Origin: Typhlomys cinereus
Lineage: Eukaryota > Chordata > Mammalia > Rodentia > Platacanthomyidae
Assembly: GCA_023101885.1 (NCBI GenBank)
Contig: JALPQD010000213.1
Location: 2,117,001-2,181,000 of the forward strand
Reading direction: 5' to 3'
Length of the DNA stretch: 64,000 bases
This document shows, in pieces, positions 11,837-22,344 of the stretch. Each line of letters begins with the position of its first letter. Position 1 is the first letter of the stretch. Both the position numbers and the translations under genes were made by a program. The notes beneath the pieces are model-generated. The model searched no databases. It saw only the letters and a program-made list of their open reading frames with translations, and was not told where the DNA came from.

Positions 11837-12103
11837 AAATTTACAGAGCTGGGTTGCATGGGCATTTCACAAATTGCAGTCCAAGCAGATTCTCCACTTA
11901 ACAGGTGAATTTAAGCCGCCTTCTCAGATGCATATCTCCAAATGTGTTCCAGGGTCAGCCTGGCAGTTATAAGGTAGAGGAGAGGTAGGGAGTTATGAAT
12001 GAAGCAATAGCCAACATGAATCATGTAAAATTCTTCTAGATAATTTGTTGTGTTAGTCTGAATATTTTTACTTGAATGCAGCATTAAAATATAAGTCAAA
12101 CCA

Positions 12104-12527
12104 TGGTGCAGTTCATCTGCATAGTTGCTGATAAATGACCATCACACAGCTTAAGGGAACAAGGAGTTTACTTTCTTACGACAGTCTGGTTACAGTTCTT
12201 AGTCCAGCTTGACGGGAGAGCATGCACCAACACCAGGGCTGAGGGAACTGGCCACACCATCACTGCATAATGGCTGAAAGACGGACAATCCTGACTTGCC
12301 AGAACAGCATGTCTGGCCAAGTATACAGAAGGATGCCTACTCTCTCAACCAGCTCTCTGTGATTTATCTAGGGCCTAATCCCACCCACCATGGGCTGGGT
12401 CTTCCCCAGCAGCTAGACAATCTCCTTCAGGTTTGCTTGGGGCTTAATTCAACCATCAACTCTCTACAACTGTGCCCAGAGCTCAAACCCTCAACGGTCA
12501 AGTTGACACCTGTGCCTAACCATGACA
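12104..12527 (-). mobile_element. Solo ERVL-like LTR, 424 bp, with 5-bp TSD
   Basis: The reverse complement starts TGTCATGGTTAGGCACAGG and ends ...CACCA, the TG...CA form of an LTR. AACCA lies on both sides (12099-12103 and 12528-12532), the 5-bp duplication expected for ERVL/MaLR. It is collinear with a second copy of equal length at 45774-46197. The start 'gttaggcacaggtgtcaacttga' resembles MLT2-type ERVL LTRs, but the subfamily is not assigned. It is noncoding; the 117-codon frame that extends past it is a shadow. Confidence 0.88.
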
Positions 12528-12532
12528 AACCA

Positions 12533-13811
12533 ATAAACAGAAAAGGAGTCCAGAATCCACTGGTTTATGAACTGATGTGTCCTAGAACTATTCCAGTTAA
12601 ATGTGCAGTCTTGAGTGCTTCTGGAGATGCCATCACTGTGCATAGGTAACTAACTCATCAGCCAACTCTACCTCTGGTAGTGAGCTACGGTGTCTTACCC
12701 CAAATGCTCTAGCAGTGCATCAAGTGAGTAGCAGGAGGGGACTTGTCATTAATAGGACAATGGAATTGTGTGGCAGCAGTTGGAGGGAGTAACTGTTGTA
12801 GAAATACAGAGGTAATGAGTCAACAATGAAAGAAAGGCCCAAAGTAAAAACCAAAGTCGTTCTGACAACTGAGAGAGAGACTGCAAGATGGGAGAGCGGA
12901 CTAAACACGAAGCCTGATCTCATACCTCGGACGCCTCTGAGCCTTAGTCAATGGCAGCAAATAAGCTGCCATATTTCCTACCTAAGAAATTGCTGCACTT
13001 CTCAGGGATCTAGCAATGCTGCATGCTGGAGAATGCAGTCACCATGGGCCATTAGAGTAAGGGACTTCACGGGAGGGATTCAAACATACTAAAATAAATG
13101 GAGCAAAATATAAGTTTGGATCAAGAGAACTTCCCCAAATAAGAATGCCACCAGGCATACAGGACATAATGCTTGGCAAAGACCTCACACGATGCCTTGC
13201 ACACATCACTAGCATGTCTTAGAAGCATGTGAGAAGCAATGACCTAGAGTAGGTTAAGGAGAGAGGTGAGAACTGCCTCTTTATACACACAGATAGGCTG
13301 TGTAAAATGTAAGGAAAGGGCTCAGAAAGCAGGGCTGCTAATGATGGTATTCTATGTAAGAGTGAAACTGATTGCCTGCTCTGCCTTCCGGTAAAGAGCA
13401 GAGGTCACAGAGCTCATGCAGCGATGCACTGATGACAGGGGACATAAGCATCATTGGGAAGTTAAGCCATGTGATGTGGGCCTGTGTGGTGTTGATCGGC
13501 ACAGACAACAAGAGATGAAGAAGAAGCCCTAATGACTGAATGGGACACCTCAGAAATGCTAGAAGACAGGTCACAGCACTTAGTCACCAGGGCAAATTAC
13601 ACACAAAGGCCAGAGTGACTGACGACCTTCTTGGTAGGTCAACATGTCACACTGGTAGTGAACTGTGAAGAGAAATAAAAGAATCCAACACCCCTGGGAG
13701 AAGGATGGGAGAGCAAGAGATTTTCCTCAATCTATGTGTTCTGAAGAAATGTTAAATACAGATGATCATGAGTTCTGAGGACAGCCACTTCAATAAAATG
13801 TTACTACTACT
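12533..13811. other. Unique DNA, no gene seen
   Basis: No recognisable exon or repeat. Several frames of 67-88 codons lack domain-like features. Confidence 0.45.
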
Positions 13812-13952
13812 CCTTGGGCTGGTGAGAGGGTTCAGCAGGTGAGGCGTCTGCTTGCAAATGTGGAGATCTGAGTTCAATCCCTGAAAGCCCACATAGTGCA
13901 TGTATGCCCCCTCTTCTGTCTCTCAAATAAATAAACAAAACAGATTATTTTC
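13812..13952 (+). mobile_element. Short ID/B2-type SINE
   Basis: tRNA-like head 'ttgggctggtgagagggttcagcagg', B-box-like 'gagttcaatccc' and a short body ending 'ctctcaaataaataaacaaaa'. It is shorter than the young B2-like SINE and lacks its GC-rich body and CA run. Confidence 0.75.
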
Positions 13953-14130
13953 TTAAAAAATGGTGCTGTTCCTCATCCACCACTGGGATGTGACTCACTT
14001 TACCTTTCAGACCTGCTGACTGAAGGAAAAATGGGCTTTCCAGGAGAAATGATTGTAGGGACACTACAAACAGATATGAACATTGTATTGTAATGTTATG
14101 AAAAGGTGATTTTTTTTAATATTTACTTGG

Positions 14131-14484
14131 TGTCATGGTTTGAAATGTGTCCCCCACAGTCTCATGTATTTGGCAAGGTCATGGCACCTTGAGAGGTGGA
14201 GCCTTGCTAGAGGAAGCAGTCACAAGGGGTGGGCCTTGAGGTGGATTAGTCCCGCCCTACCTCCAGGAGAAGTCTGCCTTTGCTGCAAGCAGTCTGCAGC
14301 TCTCAGCTTCCAAGATGTCTGTGGTGACAGCCTCCTCCAGCTTTGGCCAGCCAGCCATGCCGCCTCTGCTTTGAGAGACTGTACTTTCCCTCTGGAACCA
14401 TAAGCTGAATAACCCTCCCTTTCTCCCTTAAGTTTCTTGATTTTGGGTGTTCTCTCACAGCAATAGTTAAGAGTAACTGTTACA
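14131..14484 (+). repeat. 5' LTR of the MaLR element
   Basis: Begins TGTCATGGTTTGAAATGTG and ends AGTAACTGTTACA. 'gctgaataaccctcc' near 14404 holds a degenerate AATAAA-like signal (AATAAC here, AATAAA in the 3' LTR). Confidence 0.95.
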
Positions 14485-15001
14485 GAAATTGGTACCGGGT
14501 AGTGGGGTATTGCTATGAGATAAGAACAGCTGGTACTACAAAGTGAAGTTGTTTGTGAAGCTGAGAAAAATTGGTACCCAGAAGCATGGCCAATGCTGTG
14601 ATGTGGCTAGTGTGCCTTTGGAACTGTTTGTTGGGAGAAATATGGAGAAGTTTGGGACCTTGTGCTGGGAAAGTCTTTCCGTCTTGGCAGTTGGGCCAAA
14701 GGAACCTTTCTTGTGAGAGCTCAGAGGAGAGCAATGCTGTGAGAGATGCAGACAGTAGAAGCCTTGCTTGTGATGGTCCAGAGACTGCGTTTGCAACTGG
14801 ACAAGTGACACATGGAGCCATGTGTTGGCCGAGAGTTTAGTGAAGTTTTGCCCTCCTCCTGAAAGCTTGCCTGAAATTAAGCTGGAGTGCTGAGTGGAGG
14901 AAATTTCAAAGCAATGTAGTCTTGACAATGTGATATGGCTACTTTTTAGTTGTCTTCAGAGTTATGAAAAAGAGCAAAGAATCAGGCAGGAAGAAGCAAA
15001 A

Positions 15002-15114
15002 ACTGTAAGAACCAATGATGAAAAATACAATGGCAAACTAAAAGAGTTGAGCCAGAAAGAAGCAGAGAACAAAACGGCTGTTGAAGAGATTAACTATTTG
15101 AATAATAGGAGAGG
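15002..15114 (+). repeat. 113-bp direct repeat, copy 1 (MaLR internal)
   Basis: Identical by eye to 15720-15832, 718 bp downstream. Flanking bases differ on both sides. One frame through it gives about 37 charged residues (Lys/Glu-rich, coiled-coil-like), with no recognised protein family. Confidence 0.95.
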
Positions 15115-15719
15115 CCCTAGCTTGAGGGCAAGATCTTCAGGAAGGCTCCCACTCATATGAATGCAAATCCTTTCAGAATACTGGAGCTAAAGGGTGGAGT
15201 TCCAAAGCAAGAGTTGGTTTCTCTTACCAAGCAACTGCCTAGGAGTGAAAGAGATGGTCAACATAGAGAAGCAGAATCAGCTGTGATTCAAGGGGGCCAG
15301 TCTTGGCAATGTCGTCCACGTGGTTCTGGTTTTAAAGGCATCAGTGATGCAAGAGGGAGGAGATCACGGAGTCCTCCTCCAAGATTTCAAAAATTGGCAG
15401 AATCCAGGCATCATGAGGCAAGAAGCCTGCAGTTTAGAGGCCCAAGAAGGGCAGTTTGTGCTGTGGACTTAAAGGCTGGTTTGCCATTGAGAAGTAAAGA
15501 TGTTAGAGATTCCAGACACAACGTGGGACACCTGTAAAGGAGAGCTGTATACCCTGGGAGAAGTCAGCTCAAGAGACCAACGTATTCTGTGGGCAGCTGC
15601 ATTGGAGGGGTGGAACCAAAGCCCTTTGGAACTGAGATGATTTCAACAAGAGGCTCACCTGTTGGACTTGGGGCTACAAGATTTGAAGTTTGTCCTGCTG
15701 GTTTTCGGTCTTATTATGG

Positions 15720-15832
15720 ACTGTAAGAACCAATGATGAAAAATACAATGGCAAACTAAAAGAGTTGAGCCAGAAAGAAGCAGAGAACAAAACGGCTGTT
15801 GAAGAGATTAACTATTTGAATAATAGGAGAGG
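15720..15832 (+). repeat. 113-bp direct repeat, copy 2 (MaLR internal)
   Basis: Second, identical copy. What follows ('...tgttt attctgtgtcattgtatg...', then 'ggaggctttggactttgg') leads without a break into the usual MaLR 3' internal end and the 3' LTR. Confidence 0.95.
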
Positions 15833-16020
15833 AATGAGAATGTTTATTCTGTGTCATTGTATGTTAGAAGTATGTAATTTGTATTTTGATTTGGAGGCTT
15901 TGGACTTTGGACTTTTGGACTGTTGGGACTACTGATGTAGTCTATGAAGACTTTTAAAGTTGGACTGAGTATGGTTTGCATAATGAGATGGCAATGAGCC
16001 TGTGGGGGCCAGGGGTGGAA

Positions 16021-16374
16021 TGTCATGGTTTGAAATGTGTCCCCCACAGTCTCATGTGTTTGGCAAGGTCATGGCACCTTGAGAGGTGGAGCCTTGCTAG
16101 AGGAAGCAGTCACAAGGGGTGGGCCTTGAGGTGGATTAGTCCCACCCTACCTCCAGAAGTCTGCCTTTGCTGCAAGCAAGTCTGCAGCTCTCAGCTTCCA
16201 AGATGTCTGTGGTGACTTAGCCTCCTCCAGCTTTGGCCAGCCAGCCATGCCACCTCTGCTTTGAGAGACTGTACTTTCCCTCTGGAACCATAAGCTGAAT
16301 AAACCTCCCTTTCTCCCTTAAGTTTCTTGATTTTGGGTGTTCTCTCACAGCAATAGTTAAGAGTAACTGTTACA
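16021..16374 (+). repeat. 3' LTR of the MaLR element
   Basis: Same length as the 5' LTR (354 bp). It has AATAAA at about 16296-16301. Differences from the 5' LTR include A/G at the 'tgtatttgg/tgtgtttgg' site, a 3-bp deletion near 16157 and single-base changes near 16144 and 16252. Confidence 0.95.
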
Positions 16375-16379
16375 CTTGG

Positions 16380-17007
16380 ACAACAAAAGGAAATACCCAT
16401 ACTCTCTGGAAGATTCTGGATACAATGTCTAAGCTGCTTTTGACATTCTTCTGATCAAAGCCTTACCCTGGACTCCACTGGTGTGACCCTGCACACTGAC
16501 TGGGTCAAAAAAGAAGTTTTCCATCACTGGCAGAGGGTGTAAACTTTGTGAAACTCCTAGGGAAGGAAAGACCTTTGTGGCTGGCAAGGCCATGATGCAT
16601 GTCATCTCGTCATCTGAGCCAGCAGATCTGCAGCGAGTACTAGATTTATCAACAGTCAGAGGAGAACACAGGAAAGCAATTGGTGAGGAAACTGAGCCCC
16701 CCTTCCCATAAAGGGTTTTCAGCAATGATCAGTAGGAGGAGGTCATGTATTAGCAAGAGGCAGAGAATGAACTTGGTAACCACTGGGTGATGCTGATATT
16801 CCCATGTCTAATTTTTATGGCCAATAAACAAGTGCAGCAGTGAGTCTGAGAGGTATGGAGTAGACGGAAGCTAACACCCCTTGAGTAGGAGACTCACAGT
16901 CTCCCAGGGAAGCTACTTAGACTAACAAAAAGGCTCCGGGATGACATATATAAAATAGGAATGTTTGTGCTGAACGCACAATACCGTGCAAATCAAAGTG
17001 TGTATCG
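16380..17007. other. Unrecognised DNA, no gene
   Basis: A 98-codon minus frame (16429-16725) has no recognisable domain. No repeat boundaries were seen. Confidence 0.4.
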
Positions 17008-17284
17008 ACCTGAGAGATGGTTTGGTGGATAAGGCATTTGCTCTGTAAGCACGAAGACCAGAGTTTAGATCCTCAGAAGCTACACAAAAGCCAGGCATGT
17101 GCTGCAGCCAGTTTGTTATCCTAGTGCTTGGGTGGCAAAGACAGGAGATCCCCACAGTAAGATGGCCTAGCTAATCAGCAACTTCTGGATTCAACTGAGA
17201 AACATTCCCTTAATAAACGTGGAGAGTGATCTAAAGAGACAGCTGATGTCAACCAAGCAAATGTGAAAACATACACACACAGAC
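17008..17284 (+). mobile_element. B4-like SINE
   Basis: ID-type head 'cctgagagatggtttggtgg', B-box-like 'gagtttagatcc' and a B1-like second half ('gccaggcatgtgctgcagcc...cctagtgcttgggtggcaaagacagg'), then a CA-rich end. This ID+B1 order is the B4 layout. Confidence 0.75.
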
Positions 17285-17322
17285 TCCTTACCCACAAATA
17301 CCCCTTTCAAATGGTTTTCAAC

Positions 17323-17612
17323 TTTATTTTAATTGTGTGTGTGTGTGTGTGTGTGTGTGTTGGAGGGTACTGTGTGTCCCTATGGACGAACCAAGGGTGA
17401 CTTCAGGAATCATCTTAGATTGCTTCTATCACCTTTGCTCTGGGATTTCCCAGGCTCTGCCCGCCAAGGCTAGAGGTTCAAGGCTGCTGCCGTTTCCACC
17501 TGACATTTTTTATGTGGGACCTGGGATCTGAACTCAGAATGGATCTGGGATCTAAACTCAGAACCTTCTGCTTGCGAGGCAGAGTTAAAACCCCTGAGCC
17601 ATCTCTCCAGCC
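17323..17612 (-). mobile_element. Older B2-like SINE (copy D)
   Basis: AT tail and (GT)n at 17336-17360, diverged body, and minus-strand head ending at 17612. A 24-bp internal tandem duplication (17521-17544 / 17545-17564, 'ctgggatctgaactcagaa' type) lies in the B-box region and is absent from other copies. Confidence 0.82.
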
Positions 17613-17755
17613 TTTAAATGTTTTTTAAAAAAATTAATTGCAAAGATAGACCAAAAAATAAGTTTCTCTGGGGAGATTGTCAGTCTGAGAATTCGAGATT
17701 CCTCTGCCTCCCATCCCTCCTCACCCATAAACACATGCATGTGTTTGAACATACA

Positions 17756-17866
17756 CATTCCCACATTCATATGCAATCACGCATCTACATTCCCACATTC
17801 ATATGCAATCACGCATCTACATTCCCACATTCATATGCAATCACTCATCTACATTCCCACATTCAT
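17756..17866 (+). repeat. 32-bp minisatellite, about 3.5 units
   Basis: Units at 17756-17787, 17788-17819 and 17820-17851 plus a partial unit. The unit begins 'cattcccacattcatatgca'. Units 1 and 2 are identical and unit 3 has one change (cgc to ctc). Confidence 0.96.
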
Positions 17867-18045
17867 ACACATATGTCTACACTAACACACACATACATCC
17901 ACAATTGACACACACAATCATACATACTCTCACACATATACACATTCACATCACACAAGCACACACTCATATACACACCCATATTTACATGCACTCACAT
18001 TCACTTGCATGCTCACACACATACTCACACACAAATAAATACACA
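17867..18045 (+). repeat. Degenerate CA/TACA-rich repeat
   Basis: An imperfect 'cacacatac'-type array continuing from the minisatellite. Frames of 96 and 121 codons across it are low-complexity artefacts. Confidence 0.9.
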
Positions 18046-18339
18046 AAAACAATCAATCTGTCTTTAAATGTTATAATTTTCTTCTATACTACAACTTCAG
18101 AGTTCTGCTGTCAGATACTTTTCTGCAAATTAAATATTGCAGATATGAATAGACCCTTTTATAGTTGAAAATTTAAAAATAAATTTTGATGAAACATTTT
18201 TCACTGTGTTCTCCTTTTCTGATCTTGGGTTGAATCACTCCAGTATCATCTGTGCTTCCTACACAATGTAATGGCATGTATCTAACTGTGCCATTCTATG
18301 GAAACTCCCTGAGCTTGAGAACTGAAGGCTCTAACATAG

Positions 18340-18691
18340 CTGTGAAGAATGAGTAGTTGCGTCAAGCCTTGAGCAAGCCTAAAGACTGTCTGATTGATGG
18401 AAAAGCCCCGCCCATAGTGAGTGGGACTTTTCTTTGGGCAGGTGGATAAGATGGGGAGACGTGGTTCAAAGAGGTGGCATTCCTTGGTATACTTGGTCAG
18501 ACATGCTGACCTAGCAAGTGAGGATGGTCTCTCTGTCCCAACAGGTATGGTATGGCCGGTTTGCCTGAGCTATGGGGTTGGTCTGAGCTCTCCTGCAAAG
18601 TTGGACTAAGAAAGGATCAAACCTCTTGTTCTTCCTTAAGCAGTTTTGGCCATGAATTTATCTGCAACAGCGATGCAAGTTAATTGCCACA
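18340..18691 (+). mobile_element. Degenerate ERVL-like LTR
   Basis: Segments such as 'tatacttggtcagacatgctgacctagcaagtgagga' and 'gtatggccggtttgcctgagc' match the reverse complement of the 12104-12527 LTR, in plus orientation and much more diverged. No clear 5-bp duplication was found. Confidence 0.65.
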
Positions 18692-19567
18692 GTGCCCATT
18701 AACTAATGTATTATAAGTTATATATATATATAAAAATCAGGTAGTCCTTTTTGAAATCAATAACTTGTATGAGCAAGTTAAAGAAAAGGAAATTGTGCTT
18801 GCATGCTACAATAACTCAAATACATTGGAGCTGATGTGTTCATGTGTCTGCATCACAGAACTAAGTCAATCCCTGAGCCCTGCCATCTGGTACCACCAAC
18901 TTCAGAAGGTCACCGCAGGAGGTCCTCAGATGCATTCCAGATGTTAAAATGTAAAATTTGCAGACCACACTGTTTTTATTTAAAGTTAAGTTTGAGCAGG
19001 CCTGAGCCTACCTTTAAAGACAAGGGCTATTTGAAAACTTTCAGCAGACATAAGTGGACAGTGGGATAAGCTGCCGATACAAAAGACCGTGCACCAGGAT
19101 GAGCCATGAGCAGCTCTACCAGGCTGAACTGGGTGGAGGAGGCTGGACTTGGGGGATTGGAGAGGTTAGAAAGAGGGAAAATCTGCGAGATGACTGAAGT
19201 CATCTGGTGAAGAGGGGACAACATGCGACCTGCAAACAGGACAGTCAGGATCTGGAGAACCAGAGCCAGGTAGATCCTAAACACAGCTGGGAGGAAGCAC
19301 CTGTAGGCCTGGGGGACTGAAGGAGGGACCAGGGCATGGGACAATCTGGGAGCCAAGGTGAAAAGGTGGTGTGCTCAGAAGAGGATGGGGACAGATCATG
19401 TTCACTGGAATGTTTTGTCAGTTTAGAAACCTGTGAGGTATTGTCATGGAAGATTTCATCTCAGACTCTTACAACTCTCCCAACAGCATAGTCATCTTCT
19501 ATATTAATTTAAATTAATATAAACATTAAGTTTATATTAATTTAAATATTAAATTAAACATTAAGTC
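18692..19567. other. Unique DNA, no gene seen
   Basis: A 109-codon minus frame at 19027-19356 has no recognised features. There is a small TA run at 18721-18731. An AT-rich palindromic patch with repeated 'taatttaaat' lies at 19503-19560. Confidence 0.45.
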
Positions 19568-19736
19568 CTAGACTGGCGAGATGGCTCAGTGGGTAAGTGT
19601 GTTTGTATGCAAATCTGGAGACCTAAGTGTGATCCCTGGAGCCCACATGGTGGAAGGAGAGAACAAAAATTCAGTCCTCCACGCACGTACTGTGACACGT
19701 ATTCTCTTTCTCTTTTTTTTCCCTTTCCTCTCTTTT

Positions 19737-19787
<51 letters not shown>
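19568..19787 (+). mobile_element. Older B2/ID-type SINE with long (GT)n (copy E)
   Basis: Head 'ctagactggcgagatggctca', 'gtgtgatccctggagcccacatggtgg' (very like B2), a pyrimidine-rich stretch and a (GT)n run at 19740-19787. Confidence 0.8.
19740..19787 (+). repeat. (GT)n microsatellite
   Basis: An uninterrupted run of about 24 GT units at the end of SINE copy E, directly upstream of the L1 fragment. Confidence 0.97.
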
Positions 19788-19788
<1 letters not shown>

Positions 19789-19810
19789 CAATTTTCTCTT
19801 TGTCAATCTC

Positions 19811-21475
19811 CAGGGACGAAATCAAAATGTCTAACAAATATCTTAAACAATGCTCCACATCCCGAGACATCAGGGAAATGCAAATCAAAACTTCCCTAAG
19901 TTATCATCTCACCCTGGTCAGGATGGCAAAAATCCACAATACAAACAGCATCAAATGCTGGAGAGGATGTGGAGAGAAGGGAACTCTCATACATTGCTGG
20001 TGGGAATACAAGCTTATACCAACTACTCTGGCGATCAGTGTGGTGATTTCTAAAAAAGTTAAAGGTTGAAATGCCATATGATCCTGCTATACCACTACTG
20101 GGAATAATCCTGCATAATGCAGCAATTCACTACAGTGACATGAGCACAACCATACACTATTTACAATAGCAAAGTCATGAAATCAACCCAAATGCCCAAC
20201 AGTTGACAAATGGATAAGGAATATGTGGTACATTTATTCAATAGAATACTACTCTACCTGTCAAAAAGATGAATTAATGAAATTCGCTGGGAAATAGATG
20301 GAATTAGAAAAAATTATGTTGAGTGAAGTATCCCAGACACAGAAAGTTTGACACCATATATGTACTCCCTAATAAGTGAATCCTAGTTCCAAACTCACTT
20401 AATGACATATTTAAAGATAAATCTCTGTAACACCCACTGTAATCACAAAGGATTATAAACAGGAGGGAAGGGAAATGTTGACATCAAAAGAAAGGAACTA
20501 GGGGATCACGCTTCAGTAGAGAAAACAGGCCATGGCCATGTACTGCATCTAAGTAGTGAGACATCTGATAGAGCCCACTCTCACTTTCCCTTCCTGATCA
20601 CTTGGGATTAAATAGGTTTGATCTTGCCAGTTGGGGAAGATATAGGGACTGGCAGATAGATGGTAACCATCCAGTAAATGGGATACTGACCCCCTCCCCC
20701 ACTGCTGTGTCCTACTCATATTCTTCCGTCTATTTTTGAGTCTCTTCTTATATTAAGATCGTCCTTTAAAAAAATCTTTGATTAAGAGGTGACCTTTGAC
20801 ACCAATCAAGATGCATCCAAGGGCAGTGCAGGAAAAGCAAAACTGAAAAACAAATCATAATTCAGAACACCAAAGACCATACATTATTCACCTGGAACCA
20901 AACCAGCCAAATCTCTCCCCATCCTAAGGCTCAAGGAACCTTGTAGAAGAGGGGGAAGTGAGATTGTAAGAGCCTAAAGATGGGGAGGACCAATGATATG
21001 CAAGATACTCCACACAAGTTAGGGCTGCAGCAGCCAGGATTGGACTTTGTCTGACCTTCACAGTGGCTGACATTTCAATGACCCCCAAAGTCTAGCATGG
21101 ATCATGTGGGAGAAGGCTCCAGGCACTAGGATCCTTAGAGGCAAGGGATTAAACAGTCATAATAGAGTTCCCATACTAACGGGGAGCCCAAGAAGGGACT
21201 CCAAACTATGCCACTGAGTCCTGAACCCTCACTAGGGAGGAGAATTGAAGGGAAGGTTGGAGTTCACATAAAAGTATGTTACATGAAATGGGTGGGAGGA
21301 AGGGGAGGCATTAGGAGAGGGGGAGGGAGGGGGCAAAGGAAGGGGGAAGAGGAGAGAGAATGGGGAACAACTGGGAGGGGAGGAGGGAGGGAGAGGACGG
21401 GAGGAGGGAGGGAGAGGACGGGGGTACCTACTAAGCTTGTATGATTAAGAAGAAAATAAACGTGTGAGGAAAAAC
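19811..21475 (+). mobile_element. 5'-truncated L1: ORF2 C-terminus plus 3' UTR, lineage B
   Basis: Starts within the last ~200 codons of ORF2. The frame from about 19812 to 20069 has the conserved order KxSNKYL...REMQIKTS...[11 protein letters not shown]...HCWWE, the zinc-knuckle-like Cys-rich segment of the L1 ORF2 C-terminus. It is then broken by frameshifts, so it is a pseudogene. The 3' UTR runs to the G-rich tract (21292-21424) and ends 'aagcttgtatgattaagaag' plus AATAAA. Its 3' UTR differs from lineage A and matches 56872-58312. Confidence 0.88.
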
Positions 21476-22006
21476 TAAGTTCTATCAACATAGCATGTAT
21501 AATAATTGCCCCTTGTATTTTTCATTTTTATTAAGAATTTTTTTACATAAAAGAAGATAAGCTTCTGTCCACGTCCCCTCTCCCTTTCCTCCTACCCTTT
21601 TCTCCCACTCTGGATCCTTCACACACCTGTCCCCTTACCTCCTGCTCTCATGTCTCTCTGCACCCATAGACCACAGGGTTCCCTTTGGGTGACTGTAATA
21701 GTAAAACATCAGTCCTCTGTGGTAATATAAGTGACCCTTCAGTGAACAAACTCACATGTGGGGAAGCTCCCCTTTTCTTGTCCATACCTGTCCTTAGGAT
21801 CCCCACCAAGTGAAGTTGTTCCCCTGAGATATCTTTGCTAAAATCCCATTAAGTTTAATTGTTTCTCTTGAGACATCCTTGCTGGTCCACCCTCTATGCA
21901 ATTTTTATTAAGACATATTGAAAACAAACTTCAAAAGTTCCAATATCGTGCCTCACTTTTTGAAAAGAGATTCCTGTAATTAACCCCTTTAAAACGATAA
22001 TCTCTT
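21476..22006. other. Unassigned DNA, possible old L1 3' end
   Basis: A T-rich start followed by C/T-rich sequence (21570-21610) and 'tgtctctctgcacccatagacc' could be an old LINE tail on the minus strand, but I cannot confirm it. No gene. Confidence 0.35.
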
Positions 22007-22238
22007 GGGCTGAAGAGATGGCTCAGGAGTTAAGACTCTGCCTTATAAGCAGAAGGCCCTGAGTTCAGATCCCAGGTCCTTTGTAAAAATACCAGGCGAA
22101 AAAAGCAGTGGCCTGCACATCTGACCCTGGTGGATGAAGCCTGGGAAATCCTAGAGCAAATCAAAAAGGGGGTAGAAGAAATCCTGGATGATTCCTGAGG
22201 TCCCTCTTGGTTCTCCACAGGGACATATAGTTCCCTCT

Positions 22239-22305
<67 letters not shown>

Positions 22306-22326
22306 AATAAATAAGTAAATAAATTA
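22007..22326 (+). mobile_element. B2-like SINE (copy F), moderately old
   Basis: Head 'gggctgaagagatggctca', B-box-like 'gagttcagatcccagg', body, (CA)n at 22241-22276, (CGCA)n at 22277-22303 and an A-rich tail. The flanks 'aaaacgataatctct' (21991-22005) and 'aaaaaataacctct' (22327-22340) look like a decayed target duplication. Confidence 0.85.
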
Positions 22327-22344
22327 AAAAATAACCTCTCCATA

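Larger units (their letters stand above)
14131..16374 (+). mobile_element. Structurally complete MaLR element with two LTRs and 5-bp TSD
   Basis: Two 354-bp LTRs (14131-14484 and 16021-16374) flank about 1.54 kb of internal sequence, and CTTGG lies on both sides (14126-14130 and 16375-16379). By eye the LTRs differ at only a few substitutions and small indels (about 98% identical), so this is a recent insertion. Just inside the 5' LTR is 'gaaattggtaccgggtagtggggtattgctat', the conserved MaLR internal start that includes the primer-binding region. No gag/pol/env homology is visible, as usual for these non-autonomous elements. The internal region has a perfect 113-bp direct repeat. Confidence 0.93.

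Noticed and set aside
12296..12649. Frames at 12296 and 45966 with shared peptide sequence, at first sight a small gene family
   Set aside because: Both lie in the two copies of the 424-bp LTR, antisense to it. The similarity is repeat-derived.
14894..15160. Coiled-coil-like frame in the MaLR internal region as a host gene exon
   Set aside because: It lies wholly inside the transposon, lacks an intact start-to-stop context shared with a known protein, and half of it comes from the 113-bp repeat.
16429..16725. 98-codon minus frame, possibly a retrocopy
   Set aside because: No recognisable family and no retrocopy marks (tail or target duplication).
17756..17866. CRISPR-like spaced repeats
   Set aside because: Units are contiguous with no unique spacers and the context is mammalian. 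It is a minisatellite.
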